From contig JACKKT010000005.1 of NCBI GenBank assembly GCA_024236295.1, positions 1-64,000 of the forward strand: 64,000 bases of DNA, read 5' to 3'. The position numbers and the translations under genes were made by a program. The stretch is from Kordiimonadaceae bacterium. Lineage in GTDB: Bacteria; Pseudomonadota; Alphaproteobacteria; Sphingomonadales; Emcibacteraceae. Every line of letters starts with the position of its first letter. Positions within the stretch are counted from its first letter, which is position 1. The notes beneath the pieces are model-generated. The model was not told the DNA's origin and made no database searches. It was given only the letters and a program-made list of their open reading frames with translations. Of the stretch, positions 36,701 to 44,137 are shown piece after piece.

Positions 36701-36813
36701 TAGCTTTCATATTTGCCGCCGATATTTACCCCGGTGGCAACCGCCACCTGCGGCAGGGCCGCCGGAAGCAGGCTCAGCGCCGCACCAAGCAGCAGTATTT
36801 TTCTTATTTTCAT
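33733..36813 (-). CDS. Large secreted Asp-box/VPS10-like beta-propeller protein
   Basis: A 1026-residue exported protein. The ATG at 36813 is preferred because GAGGGAAG precedes it and it opens a signal peptide (core ILLLGAALSLLPAAL, cleavage after AVA near 27). The N-terminal ~650 residues carry many Asp-box repeats (S-x-D-x-G-x-T-W), e.g. SIDGGTTWKH, TTDGGRSWKK and SVDQGETWKH, as in sortilin/VPS10, BNR and glycosyl-hydrolase-like propellers. A beta-sandwich-like part and a helical C-terminus (HISDLLSRSRKLEEEAKAEH) follow. These proteins are often called WD40/YVTN/BNR glycosyl hydrolases without proven activity. It is clearly more GC-rich than both neighbours. Confidence 0.92.
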   Translation of the reverse strand: MKIRKILLLGAALSLLPAALPQVAVATGVNIGGKYESYEFRNVGPTRGGRVTAVAGTVAETGTFYLGASGGGLWKTEDYGTTWHNVSDGYFASPSIGDIAVAQNDANVVYVGTGSDGLRSNVIAGKGVYKSIDGGTTWKHMGLESTGHIGAVEIDPRNNDTVYVAAIGNAFAPNPDRGLFKTTDGGRSWKKVLFISDTVGITDVEMNPSNPNILYASAWKADRKPWTIVSGGEMSKGEGGIYKSIDGGETWEKINNGLPTGLVGKIDLAVTPANSSVVAALVEAPNPDGGLYWSVDQGETWKHISNDTGIQNRPFYYTNLDIDPTDEKIIYSNANPLRKSVDGGKTWVTMTVPHGDNHDMWINPNNPDLFIQSNDGGANVTFNGGKTWSSQFNQPTTEVYQVEVDDQHPYWLYAGMQDNNSTISVPSNAPWGAQHTNSYIQITGGCETGPAVPKPGDANIIYTDCKGRFGVFDKRTGTERAYYVGATNIYGHNPADLKYRFQRVAPVHVSPFDPNVVYHGSQYLHRTRDGGITWEQISPDLTANEPDKQVISGSPITRDITGEEYYSVIYSIQESTLEQGVIWVGANDGPVHITRDDGATWKNVTPRMPPGGRVDSVAPSPHQPGKAYITVLRYQLGDWKPYIYKTENYGDSWKLITTGIPANFPVRVVRESPDHEGLLIAGTEYGMFMSANDGASWEPFQQNLPVTPVSDIKFIRGDLAVSTMGRGFWVLDDVQSVFDAAKASGTMLQVFNPNDRYRYRYPFGMPTGNVADGDADGVPDLPKPTVAIDYYVPAGDHKTINLEILDAQGDPVTTYFNDGKEQEDKGADAPLYIHTNKLEMDGGLNRFRWDMTYLGPWRKQMNRRFTDGPVVTPGTFQARITLDGDQSSTVSFDLMVDPRVTDLGVNVTDITAQTELQRHISDLLSRSRKLEEEAKAEHGALHRQYRGQSADQRGAEANANFDRVHAAIRVLATPNVIYPKAGLSDMISYLYDINNNADQVPGRDSIERLAELSAEFDRVEAAYRDK

Positions 36814-36920
36814 GATTTCTTCCCTCGTTTTATTCCCGTATTTTGTAGGGAAAGAGGCTATCACGGAACATTTCACGGGGCAAGGGAAAGAGGGCCAAAT
36901 AATATAGTCCTTAACTTATT

Positions 36921-37589
36921 TCATAAATCAGAAATTTCTTTAAAATAATCTAATATTTTAATATTTGATTGAGTCAATACTTTTGAAAAATCTGTTAATT
37001 GCTTATTTAAAATTGTTTTTTGTTCTTCAATCAATTCAACATCTTTAGGCATTTCCTTTATTAAATCTGATAAGGTTGAAAAAGATTCATTTTGTTCTAT
37101 TTTATCTCTCAATCCTTCTTCATCACATTGCTTTTGTATTTTGATATACCTATTCTTTATTTCTTCAGCTTTTCTCAAAAAATCTCTTTTCTTAATAATC
37201 TCTTTTTCAGTATGGTTTATACATGTTGTAATTTCTCTACAAATTGTAGCTAATGTAATTACAGACGTATTAATTTTTGCTATTCCTGTTTGCTTTACTG
37301 CTTCATCACTTGTTGTCTTCAATGCTTCTTTTGTTGCCCTTAATTCTTCTTTCTGAATTTTAAATGCGTGATAAACATAATATAAAACAGCTAGGGCAAT
37401 AACAGGATTTCCAAGTCCCCCAACATAATCACCAAATGTTCCCCAATCTTCTGATTTAGTTGAAATCGAACCCCACAAATTAACTATATAAAAAATAATA
37501 ATTATTACGAAAGCTAAGATTGCCAGCCAAAATGGAAGGTAATCAAATTTGGTTTCTTTAACATTATTTGAATTGCAATATTCAGGCAT
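36921..37589 (-). CDS. Two-TM coiled-coil protein resembling putative phage abortive infection proteins
   Basis: A 222-residue protein with TM1 at ~20-40, the segment EDWGTFGDYVGGLGNPVIALAVLYYVYHAF around 46-76 containing TM2, and then a long charged coiled coil (EELRATKEALKTTSDEAVKQ and beyond). The W-G-x-F-G-D-x-x-G-G-x-x-x-P pattern before TM2 is the hallmark I associate with the putAbiC family ('putative phage abortive infection protein'). DNA is strikingly AT-rich compared with the flanking genes, which suggests acquisition. A defence role is an inference from family naming, not from visible catalytic residues. Confidence 0.65.
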   Translation of the reverse strand: MPEYCNSNNVKETKFDYLPFWLAILAFVIIIIFYIVNLWGSISTKSEDWGTFGDYVGGLGNPVIALAVLYYVYHAFKIQKEELRATKEALKTTSDEAVKQTGIAKINTSVITLATICREITTCINHTEKEIIKKRDFLRKAEEIKNRYIKIQKQCDEEGLRDKIEQNESFSTLSDLIKEMPKDVELIEEQKTILNKQLTDFSKVLTQSNIKILDYFKEISDL

Positions 37590-37726
37590 TGTAATTCCCC
37601 CTTTATGTTAGCCACTTAATATTATCATATTTCCAAAAATCACAAAAGGAACAAAGTCCCGCCCAACAATCGCCGTGAAAAGCTGTAAGAACGTTTATAA
37701 ATAATCAATCAAATTTGGGGGTTCCA

Positions 37727-38380
37727 ATGAAACAATTCTTTATTCTTTTTAGTCTGCTTTTTTCCGTCTCCGCTTCGGCACAAATTCCGGCCAATTTAAA
37801 TAAACTGGAAGTGATGAAAGCAGACCTTGTCTTTAATGACTTCCATGATATTGGATATATGGAACTTGATGATCAGGGTCAGGTCATTACCGCATGGTTT
37901 TTCTATAAATTTATTTCCTATGAAGATGTTAAAACTTGGGAGCCGGGAGAAAAAATCGATCTGGTCTATAATGAAAAAATGGGTTTTGGCCTGCGCCGCA
38001 AAAAAACGGATATGTTTTATAAAGTTATTCTGGTGAATGAATATGACCCGATTGAATCTGGTCAGGAAGCCTGCTTGAACAAAGCTTATTCGACCGCCGA
38101 AATGGTGGATTGTCATAGAAAAGCGGCCAATCAATGGAATGTGGAATATAATTTTTTATTTCAAAAGCTGCAAACCACCCTGTCCGATAATTTAAAGGCC
38201 CAGATCGTTGCCTTAAATACTCAGCTTGAGCAGCTTGCCGAAAGATATTTCCAGGCCTATAACGATTATCTCTGGCCCCCTGGCGATAGCATCGGCACCA
38301 TTAAATATATTAAAATGGCTGACACCAATGCCGATTTTCAGAAAATGAAGTTTAAAGCATTGCTGAGATTTTATTTTTAA
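37727..38380 (+). CDS. Secreted protein with LprI-like (DUF1311) domain
   Basis: A 217-residue protein. The ATG at 37727 follows GGGGG and opens a signal peptide (core FFILFSLLFSVSASA). Residues ~125-195 carry the LprI/DUF1311 pattern: a Cys in QEACLNKAYSTAEMVDCHRKA, a short-spaced second Cys, and then helices with W/Y-N-x-x-x-x-x-L-Q-x-x-L. LprI proteins include a mycobacterial lysozyme inhibitor, but the domain is widespread and of mostly unknown role. The final Cys of typical members is missing. The N-terminal part is unassigned. Confidence 0.7.
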   Translation: MKQFFILFSLLFSVSASAQIPANLNKLEVMKADLVFNDFHDIGYMELDDQGQVITAWFFYKFISYEDVKTWEPGEKIDLVYNEKMGFGLRRKKTDMFYKVILVNEYDPIESGQEACLNKAYSTAEMVDCHRKAANQWNVEYNFLFQKLQTTLSDNLKAQIVALNTQLEQLAERYFQAYNDYLWPPGDSIGTIKYIKMADTNADFQKMKFKALLRFYF

Positions 38381-38392
38381 ATCATTTCCCCC

Positions 38393-39271
38393 TTATGCCC
38401 CGTCAAACCCGCTGGTATTGAGCATAATGAAATGAAGGGCAAAGTTTAGCATGATAATCAGGTAAAGACCCATCAGCAAAATGCGGTAAGTTTTGTTTTT
38501 GACCGATTGCAGGGTTTTGGGAATGGCAAAAAAGATAAAAAAGATAATGATATAGCCATCAACAAAGAAACTCATGAAAAAACGGAATGTATCCTGCCCG
38601 ATCGGGCCAAATCCGAGCAGCCCGAATATCTGCGGCACCGCCGTCAGGGTGATGAACAGCAGGAAAAAGGCCAGATAGATCATCATGAATTTTTTAAAGC
38701 GCGATTTTTCAAAACGCGAATTCAGCACATAATGAAGGATCGAAATACAGAAACAGACATAAGGGACAAGCGCCGCTATATCCTGTTGGAAAATATAGGC
38801 GGCAAGTATCGCCAGCAGCACCAGCGGGCCAGACCACCAGAAAACGATATCAAGGCAGAAATAAAGAAATCGCCCACGGAAGGTCCGGGTTTTCGGGTCG
38901 AGGTCGGGTTCTGTGGTCGGTAAAATCCACGGAAAATAAAGATAGCGTTTGGGAATATATGTGGTTTCAAGCGGCATTTCACGGTAAAGGCGAAACCGCA
39001 CCATCAGATCCTTCAAAAATAAATGCATATAGACATAATTGAAAAGAATAAATACCGGGCTGATGATAAAAAACCAGCGGCGGGATATTTCCGCATCGAC
39101 AATCGGCAGCACCAGGGTTTCGCTCTGCCAGTCGCCGGTATAGGCCGCGACCACCACATAAACCGAACTGAACAAAAGCATAAAAAGCAGTGATCGCACA
39201 TGCCGGGACGCTTCGGCAATGGTTGCCAGAAAATAATCCATTTCGCTTTTATTGCTGATTTTATAGCCCAT
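38393..39271 (-). CDS. Multi-pass membrane protein, unknown function
   Basis: A 292-residue protein with about seven hydrophobic segments. The ATG at 39271 is chosen for its GGAGGG site 6 nt upstream. The N-terminal arrangement (LLFMLLFSSVYVVVAAYTGD, LPIVDAEISRRWFFIISPVF, FNYVYMHLFLKDL) resembles the membrane head found in some pentapeptide-repeat proteins, but no pentapeptide repeats are present here. Convergent with the LprI-like gene (12-nt gap). Function unknown. Confidence 0.75.
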   Translation of the reverse strand: MGYKISNKSEMDYFLATIAEASRHVRSLLFMLLFSSVYVVVAAYTGDWQSETLVLPIVDAEISRRWFFIISPVFILFNYVYMHLFLKDLMVRFRLYREMPLETTYIPKRYLYFPWILPTTEPDLDPKTRTFRGRFLYFCLDIVFWWSGPLVLLAILAAYIFQQDIAALVPYVCFCISILHYVLNSRFEKSRFKKFMMIYLAFFLLFITLTAVPQIFGLLGFGPIGQDTFRFFMSFFVDGYIIIFFIFFAIPKTLQSVKNKTYRILLMGLYLIIMLNFALHFIMLNTSGFDGA

Positions 39272-39449
39272 GATATGTCCCTCCACCCACATAATCACTA
39301 GCGCGATTGGCGAAATCTGTCAAATGACATAATCGGGACGGGAAATAAACCTGCCGCCGGGATATTTCAAAAAAGGCATTGATATTGCAAAAAAGGCTTT
39401 TTTTCGCTAAGCTGTTTAAAAGCATACTAAAAACGGAGGGGTATTAATC

Positions 39450-40013
39450 ATGGATATGCTGTTTGCGGGAATATTGCTGTGGTCCGCCGTTCACTATATT
39501 CCAAGTTTGATGCCGGCTTTAAAAGGCACAATGGTCGAAAAACTGGGGAATGGCTATCGTGGTGTCTTTGCGCTGCTGATTGTTGGTAGTATCGTGCTGA
39601 TGGTGTTTGGCTGGCAAAGGGCTGTCCCAACCCCGATTTATGATCCCCTGCCCGATGCGGTGCAGATCACAAGCGTGCTGATGATTATATCCTTTTATCT
39701 GCTTGGGGCTGCCCACGGGCCCAGCAATATAAAACGATATATCCGCCATCCGATGTTGACGGGGGTCATTGTCTGGGGCATTGCCCATCTTATCGCCAAT
39801 GGCGACAGCCGTAGCCTGCTTTTATTCGGCGGCATGATTATCTGGGCCGTGGTGGAAATACTGGCGATTAATAAACGTGACGGCGCTTACCAGGCACCAG
39901 GGCCCGTACCCATGAAAAAAGACATTATCAAGATTGTCGCGGCGCTGGTTTTATATACGGTTATCGTGTTTCTTCATCCTTATTTTACCGGAGTTCCGGT
40001 GATGGCGAGCTGA
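39450..40013 (+). CDS. NnrU family membrane protein
   Basis: A 187-residue protein with about six hydrophobic segments and the NnrU hallmarks: LWSAVHYIPSLMPAL at the N-terminus, GNGYRGVFALL, then KRYIRHPMLTGVIVWGIAHLIANGD in the second half, with the conserved histidines. NnrU was first linked to nitric oxide/denitrification loci; isolated copies like this are common and may act in membrane or haem redox processes. It is preceded by short direct repeats of CAAAAAAGGC (~39369-39398). The next gene starts 2 nt after its stop. Confidence 0.93.
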   Translation: MDMLFAGILLWSAVHYIPSLMPALKGTMVEKLGNGYRGVFALLIVGSIVLMVFGWQRAVPTPIYDPLPDAVQITSVLMIISFYLLGAAHGPSNIKRYIRHPMLTGVIVWGIAHLIANGDSRSLLLFGGMIIWAVVEILAINKRDGAYQAPGPVPMKKDIIKIVAALVLYTVIVFLHPYFTGVPVMAS

Positions 40014-40014
40014 T

Positions 40015-40305
40015 ATGAGCGATATAAATGACATACCAAAGGATTTAACCTTCGAACAGGTGGTCGGCGGCATTGAAAAATTCGTCATCACCATTGAAGA
40101 AGAAGTGGAAATCCACCATTCCCACCCTGAATGGATGGATTTTGATGAGCGCTGCCGCGACGAGGTTAATCTGCTGATCCGTGTCGCCATAATCATGGAT
40201 ATGCTTGAAGGCGCCATTAAGCATTTTGACATCCCGGAAGATCACGAGCTTCATATACGTATCATTGCCGCCCGCAATTATTTCGAAGCCATCGATCAGG
40301 TTTGA
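40015..40305 (+). CDS. Small acidic protein downstream of nnrU
   Basis: A 96-residue acidic, mostly helical protein (FEQVVGGIEKFVITIEEEVEIHHSHPEWMDF) with no signal peptide or membrane segment. It begins one base after the NnrU stop and is surely cotranscribed. No family is recognised. Confidence 0.75.
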   Translation: MSDINDIPKDLTFEQVVGGIEKFVITIEEEVEIHHSHPEWMDFDERCRDEVNLLIRVAIIMDMLEGAIKHFDIPEDHELHIRIIAARNYFEAIDQV

Positions 40306-40320
40306 ATACCCCTAAAACGC

Positions 40321-40347
40321 AAAAAAAGCCCCGCTTTTCAGCGGGGC
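40321..40347 (-). terminator. Intrinsic terminator after the DUF2341 remnant
   Basis: GCCCCGCT (40328-40335) pairs with AGCGGGGC (40340-40347) with a 4-nt loop; on the minus strand seven Ts follow. It fits the end of a minus-strand transcript from the pseudogene at 40375-40597, and may also stop the plus-strand nnrU operon. Confidence 0.88.
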
Positions 40348-40374
40348 ATCTTTAGATTTCATAAGTATATTTTT

Positions 40375-40597
40375 TTATGCATAACGCATTAATGTAATGC
40401 CATTCTCCCAATCTTTACGGATTTTATATTTTGTCACAGCTGTTTCCGTAACCTCCCGCCCATCATTATCAAGGTAGGTGATCAAGCATATCAAGGGTGA
40501 TAAGAACCGGGAAATTGCTGTGGGAACCTGACCCGGCCACTTTTGATGATTGTATGGTGATTTTCTGTTTACGGCCCCAGCCAGTTGGAAATGCCAT
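40375..40597 (-). pseudogene. Decayed DUF2341 phage-type gene
   Basis: From the ATG at 40597, behind an excellent AAGAGGAGGAGCC site, the first ~42 codons read MAFPTGWGRKQKITIQSSKV and then GSGSHSNFPVLIT, the typical start of phage-associated DUF2341 proteins. The frame then stops at once. In another frame the same strand continues without a start as YLDNDGREVTETAVTKYKIR and ends at 40375 with ITLMRYA. So a much longer structural gene has been reduced by internal deletion/frameshift to head and tail. A terminator follows. The intact upstream signals suggest recent decay. Confidence 0.75.
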
Positions 40598-40754
40598 TGG
40601 CTCCTCCTCTTATAAATATGAAATTGAAATAATTTTGTGATTGAACAGCAAAAAAGCCCCCAGCAGGATAGCGATGGCCCAATAATTGAAATAATCTAGT
40701 AATTATTGTATTCTTTTTTTGTGTGTTTAGAGGACTGCCTGGAAAAATAAATCT

Positions 40755-40901
40755 ATGAACGCAACCAGAATAACAATAATAGCCACGATTGCCGTGCTGG
40801 CACTGCTTGTCTATGCTTTATTTCAGATGGACCAGGCCGCAAATGACAAGCCAATCCCGCCGCCGGAACGGGTGGTCATCCCTTCTGACGGATCTCAATA
40901 A
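40755..40901 (+). CDS. Possible 48-residue single-TM protein
   Basis: An ATG-started frame of 48 codons. One hydrophobic helix (ITIIATIAVLALLVYALF) is followed by a short proline-rich tail (DKPIPPPERVV). No strong ribosome binding site is visible and the region lies antisense to the leader of the DUF2341 remnant, so it may not be real. The membrane topology and composition are protein-like. Confidence 0.4.
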   Translation: MNATRITIIATIAVLALLVYALFQMDQAANDKPIPPPERVVIPSDGSQ

Positions 40902-40942
40902 AAAGGCAATTCCTGAATTTTACGCACAGACCCCTAATAGTG

Positions 40943-40975
40943 ATAAATCGTCATAGCGGGTCCCGATAAAGTCAA
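40943..40975 (-). promoter_or_regulatory. Third copy of the palindromic promoter
   Basis: Minus strand: TTGACT (40975-40970), TTAT, CGGGACCCG (40965-40957), then CTATGACGATTTAT. The spacing from TTGACW to the palindrome equals that of the two effector promoters. It points toward the DUF2341 remnant. In its ~290-nt leader a G-rich stretch followed by TTTTTT (40660-40650) takes the place of the leader hairpin. Confidence 0.55.
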
Positions 40976-41027
40976 GAACAAAATTTTATTTTTTTGACTG
41001 TGGCTTTTCAGCGTTTAATTTTACGTC

Positions 41028-41432
41028 CTAATTTGCCGGTTTATAAACCAGCGCCGCAACTGCCCCGCCGATCATATAAATAACAATATTTGCGACAATC
41101 TGGGTAATCAGTGCTGTCATATCAAAGGGAAGAGCACTGTAACTGACCAGTACTGTGCCCGAAATCATCACACCGAAGCAGGCACCGAAACGTACTCCTT
41201 CCATAACACCTCCACCCTCGCGGCCTTTGACAAAAAAATAGCAAAAGACGGTAGTGGTTATTAAATAACCTATTAGTAGCCATGGCATCATAGCCGCCAT
41301 ATCTTGTTCACTACGACCAATGGCAAAATAGCTGGCCATCTGTACTTTTGTGGCCATATCCGTAATAATTCCGGCGATTGCCATAATGACATAAGACGCA
41401 ACCACCGTTATAATAAAGCTCCTGTTATTCAT
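41028..41432 (-). CDS. Four-TM membrane protein, unknown function
   Basis: A 134-residue protein with four hydrophobic segments and a central GREGGGVMEGVRFGACFGVMIS stretch across helix 3. The glycine-rich G-R-E-G-G-G/E-G-x-R-F-G motif occurs in a group of uncharacterised bacterial membrane proteins. No catalytic residues are evident. It lies between the phage-gene remnant and the divergent TPR gene. Confidence 0.75.
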   Translation of the reverse strand: MNNRSFIITVVASYVIMAIAGIITDMATKVQMASYFAIGRSEQDMAAMMPWLLIGYLITTTVFCYFFVKGREGGGVMEGVRFGACFGVMISGTVLVSYSALPFDMTALITQIVANIVIYMIGGAVAALVYKPAN

Positions 41433-41550
41433 CTCTCACCCCTTTTAAAAAAATCTCCTGTGATTGAAATATATCATAAATTTTTCAATTTTCATATTTC
41501 CTGTTCATTCAGTCATTTTAAATTAAAAATAATTGCTGTATTATTGCACC

Positions 41551-42483
41551 ATGAGTTCAACGGTGAAAAAAATTTCCAGCCGTCTGTTTGTCGGCCTATA
41601 TGTTCTTTATGGCTATGCCAGCTATTATCTGCGCCGGCTGAGCTATAAAAAAGTGGGCATTGGTCTATTACTGATGTTTGTAATTGCTGGTATCAGCCTT
41701 AAAATCATCACCCGGCCCAGACTGACCGGAAATGACGCCTTAAACAACGCCTATGATGCCCAGAACCGTGGCCGTATCCACGATGCCCATAAACTTTTTG
41801 AGCAGGCCTACACCCTTTTTGAAAAAGATAAAAATGGTCGCGGCATGCTGCTAAGTTTAAACCGGCTTGCCGAAATGGATCTGGCCATCAATGATCATAA
41901 CGAAGCCATTTATCATTATGACACTGCCCTACGCTTAAGCAAAAAGCTTAATTATCTGCCCGGGCAGATCACATATCTTAGCAAACTTGGCGATACAAAA
42001 CTCCGTACCCGCCGCATTAAAGACGCGCGGGTTTATTATAACGATGCTATTAAACTCGCCGCTGATATTGATGCCTATTTTGATGTCGCTGCACTCTATA
42101 CCAAAATCGGCAATCTTGAACGCGATTATGGTGATGTGGCGGCTGCCCGAACCGCTTATGAACAGGCCAGCACTATTTATGGCATCCATACCAATAATAA
42201 GGGCGAAGCCACCCTGACATGGAATGTTGCCGCGCTTGAAAACAAACTGAATGATTATGAAAATGCCCAAATTGCCTATGGCCGCGCCCGGGACTTATTT
42301 AAACTCTCCGGCGATGTATATAATGAAGCAACTGTGGTAAAGCACCTGGCCCGGCTCGAAAAAAATAACGGAAAAACAGATGAGGCCGCAAAACTATATA
42401 ATGAAGCTGCCACTCTTTATACTTCAATTGGCAGTAAAAAGGCCCTCGCCGACTTAAAAAGTGAAGCAGAACAACTTCTTTGA
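41551..42483 (+). CDS. Membrane-anchored TPR-repeat protein
   Basis: A 310-residue protein. The ATG at 41551 is preferred to an upstream TTG at 41533. A single TM helix (IGLLLMFVIAGISLKII, ~36-52) precedes about six TPR-like repeats with alternating A-x-x-x-Y-x-x-A patterns (NEAIYHYDTALRLSK, ARVYYNDAIKLAADI, ARTAYEQASTIY). The repeats should form a soluble scaffold on one side of the membrane. Its stop directly abuts the convergent gene's stop, with no gap. Confidence 0.88.
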   Translation: MSSTVKKISSRLFVGLYVLYGYASYYLRRLSYKKVGIGLLLMFVIAGISLKIITRPRLTGNDALNNAYDAQNRGRIHDAHKLFEQAYTLFEKDKNGRGMLLSLNRLAEMDLAINDHNEAIYHYDTALRLSKKLNYLPGQITYLSKLGDTKLRTRRIKDARVYYNDAIKLAADIDAYFDVAALYTKIGNLERDYGDVAAARTAYEQASTIYGIHTNNKGEATLTWNVAALENKLNDYENAQIAYGRARDLFKLSGDVYNEATVVKHLARLEKNNGKTDEAAKLYNEAATLYTSIGSKKALADLKSEAEQLL

Positions 42484-42921
42484 TTATTTCGTCATCAGCG
42501 CTTCCATAAGTTTTCTGACATCAAGCTGTCGTGCCACGCCGCTAATGCTTCCCGCAATACTCGGATCACTTAAGATTTCCCGCCCTGTAACCTCGACATA
42601 GGATCTGATGCTTAGCTCAAGAGCCGCGGGCCCCTCATTCCTAACCGCATTTTTAAGCTGGCTGTTGCATTTATCATACATGAAACTTTCCACTAAACGC
42701 GCCATATCCTGATCGGCTCCGGTCCTGACCGCATCACTTATATGGGCCATATTATTCAGTGAAGGATGATTGCTCAGTGATGAAAAAACCCATTTGGTCA
42801 TGATATCCTTATCAGCGGCAGTGGTATTGCTGATCAGACATTGTGATAACGCTGATGCATATTGCCCCGCATGGGCTGTGCCTGAAAAACCCATAATGAT
42901 CAGAAAAAGTAATTTTTTCAT
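42484..42921 (-). CDS. Small periplasmic protein, unknown function
   Basis: A 145-residue protein. The ATG at 42921 starts a clear signal peptide (MKKLLFLIIMGFSGTAHA), so the upstream in-frame ATG at 42948 is not used. The mature part is helical with two cysteines (SQCLISN and YDKCNSQ) that may pair. No domain is named here with confidence. Confidence 0.78.
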   Translation of the reverse strand: MKKLLFLIIMGFSGTAHAGQYASALSQCLISNTTAADKDIMTKWVFSSLSNHPSLNNMAHISDAVRTGADQDMARLVESFMYDKCNSQLKNAVRNEGPAALELSIRSYVEVTGREILSDPSIAGSISGVARQLDVRKLMEALMTK

Positions 42922-43006
42922 TTTTACGCCTTTTATTATTTGTAACATATTTCCTTTATCGTAGCATATGGATCAAAATAAGGCAGTGATAAGAACGAGT
43001 GAGCCG

Positions 43007-43414
43007 ATGGAAATTTCAATATTTGACATCAATGACCAGGACGAAGTCATAAACCTCTGGCGGGACTGCGGCCTTCTCAGAGCACAGAACGATCCTTATG
43101 AGGATATAAAGAGGAAAATAAACCATAGTCCCGAACTCTTCTATGTCGGACGCAAAAACGGAAAAATTATTGCCACTGTGATGGCCGGATACGAAGGGCG
43201 CAGGGGCTGGATCAATCTGTTAGCTGTTGAACCATCCGAGCAAAAATCCGGATATGTCCGGGAAATCATGAACCATGCCGAACAAAAACTTGGTGAACGC
43301 GGTTGCATAAAGGTAAATTTGCAAATCAGACAAACAAATAAACAGGCAATATGCTTTTACCAAAGTCTGGGTTATGCAGAAGATCTGGTTCTCAGCATGG
43401 GAAAACGTTTGTAA
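43007..43414 (+). CDS. ypeA: GNAT acetyltransferase, YpeA family
   Basis: A 135-residue GNAT protein. The ATG at 43007 is chosen because it aligns with the E. coli YpeA start (M-E-I-x-x-F); an ATG at 42968 would add 13 residues. Shared features are INLWRDCGLLRAQNDP, DIKRKINH, TVMAGYEGRRGW and a C-terminal YQSLGYAEDLVLSMGKRL. The acetyl-CoA pyrophosphate loop, usually R-G-x-G-x-A, reads QKSGYV here and is degenerate. The substrate is unknown; acetylation of a protein or small molecule is expected from the family. Confidence 0.88.
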   Translation: MEISIFDINDQDEVINLWRDCGLLRAQNDPYEDIKRKINHSPELFYVGRKNGKIIATVMAGYEGRRGWINLLAVEPSEQKSGYVREIMNHAEQKLGERGCIKVNLQIRQTNKQAICFYQSLGYAEDLVLSMGKRL

Positions 43415-43567
43415 CCTTTCCCTGCAATCGCAAATAATGAATTATTATCCTAACTTTATAAACCTAAGGGTGTAGTTGATTTTAAATACAAAAATGGCCC
43501 AAACTATTTTTTCTATAAGAACTGCCGAATATTAGCATTTTGTAATAAAAATTACATATGTAAATTT

Positions 43568-43584
43568 TTAATCAAAATTTAACC
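43568..43584. promoter_or_regulatory. CtrA-box-like TTAA-N7-TTAACC
   Basis: TTAA at 43568-43571 and TTAACC at 43579-43584 are separated by exactly 7 nt, matching the alphaproteobacterial CtrA binding consensus. It lies ~60 bp before the Sel1 gene at 43643. The region is AT-rich, so a chance match is possible. Confidence 0.3.
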
Positions 43585-43642
43585 AACAAAACTTATACTA
43601 TGAAAAGTAGTGGTATTATGAAATTTAAATGGGACAGGGCAA

Positions 43643-44089
43643 ATGAAACTTACCAGACGTAATTTAAAAATCATGTTTATCGGTTTTCTGGCTTTCGGCT
43701 ATTCAAATAGCGGCCATGCGGAAAGTGATTTAATAACATCCGCCTCAACGTTACCTTCAAATAAATCGGTAGCAGGTCAATATGAACTAACAAAAGATAT
43801 ATATTTTAAAGCGTTATTTACATTTGAACAACATCGTCGAAATCTAAAACAAATCGTTTACAACGCTGAAAATGGTGATATTGAAGCCCAGCATAAATTG
43901 GGACTAATATATCAAAATGGCTATGGCGTACCAAAAAGTGACGTAGTAGCGCTTATGTGGTACACCATTTCGACTAAAAATGGTTTTAAAGCTGCTGGGC
44001 AGGATAAAATGTATACTGAAAATTATATGGCACCTGACCAGATCATACTAGCGCGTGAAATGGCTGAACGCTGGATGTCTACACACTAA
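43643..44089 (+). CDS. Short secreted Sel1-repeat protein
   Basis: A 148-residue protein with an N-terminal signal-like segment (IMFIGFLAFGYSNSGHA) and a single recognisable Sel1 unit near the C-terminus (NGDIEAQHKLGLIYQNGYGV, then VVALMWYTIST). The ending DQIILAREMAERWM is the common tail of Sel1 proteins in this window (compare the 445-residue lipoprotein). It looks like a minimal member of the same family. Confidence 0.82.
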   Translation: MKLTRRNLKIMFIGFLAFGYSNSGHAESDLITSASTLPSNKSVAGQYELTKDIYFKALFTFEQHRRNLKQIVYNAENGDIEAQHKLGLIYQNGYGVPKSDVVALMWYTISTKNGFKAAGQDKMYTENYMAPDQIILAREMAERWMSTH

Positions 44090-44137
44090 AATTAACTGTT
44101 CTGTTTATTATTGTGTGACTTATGAAGAAACCATCAT

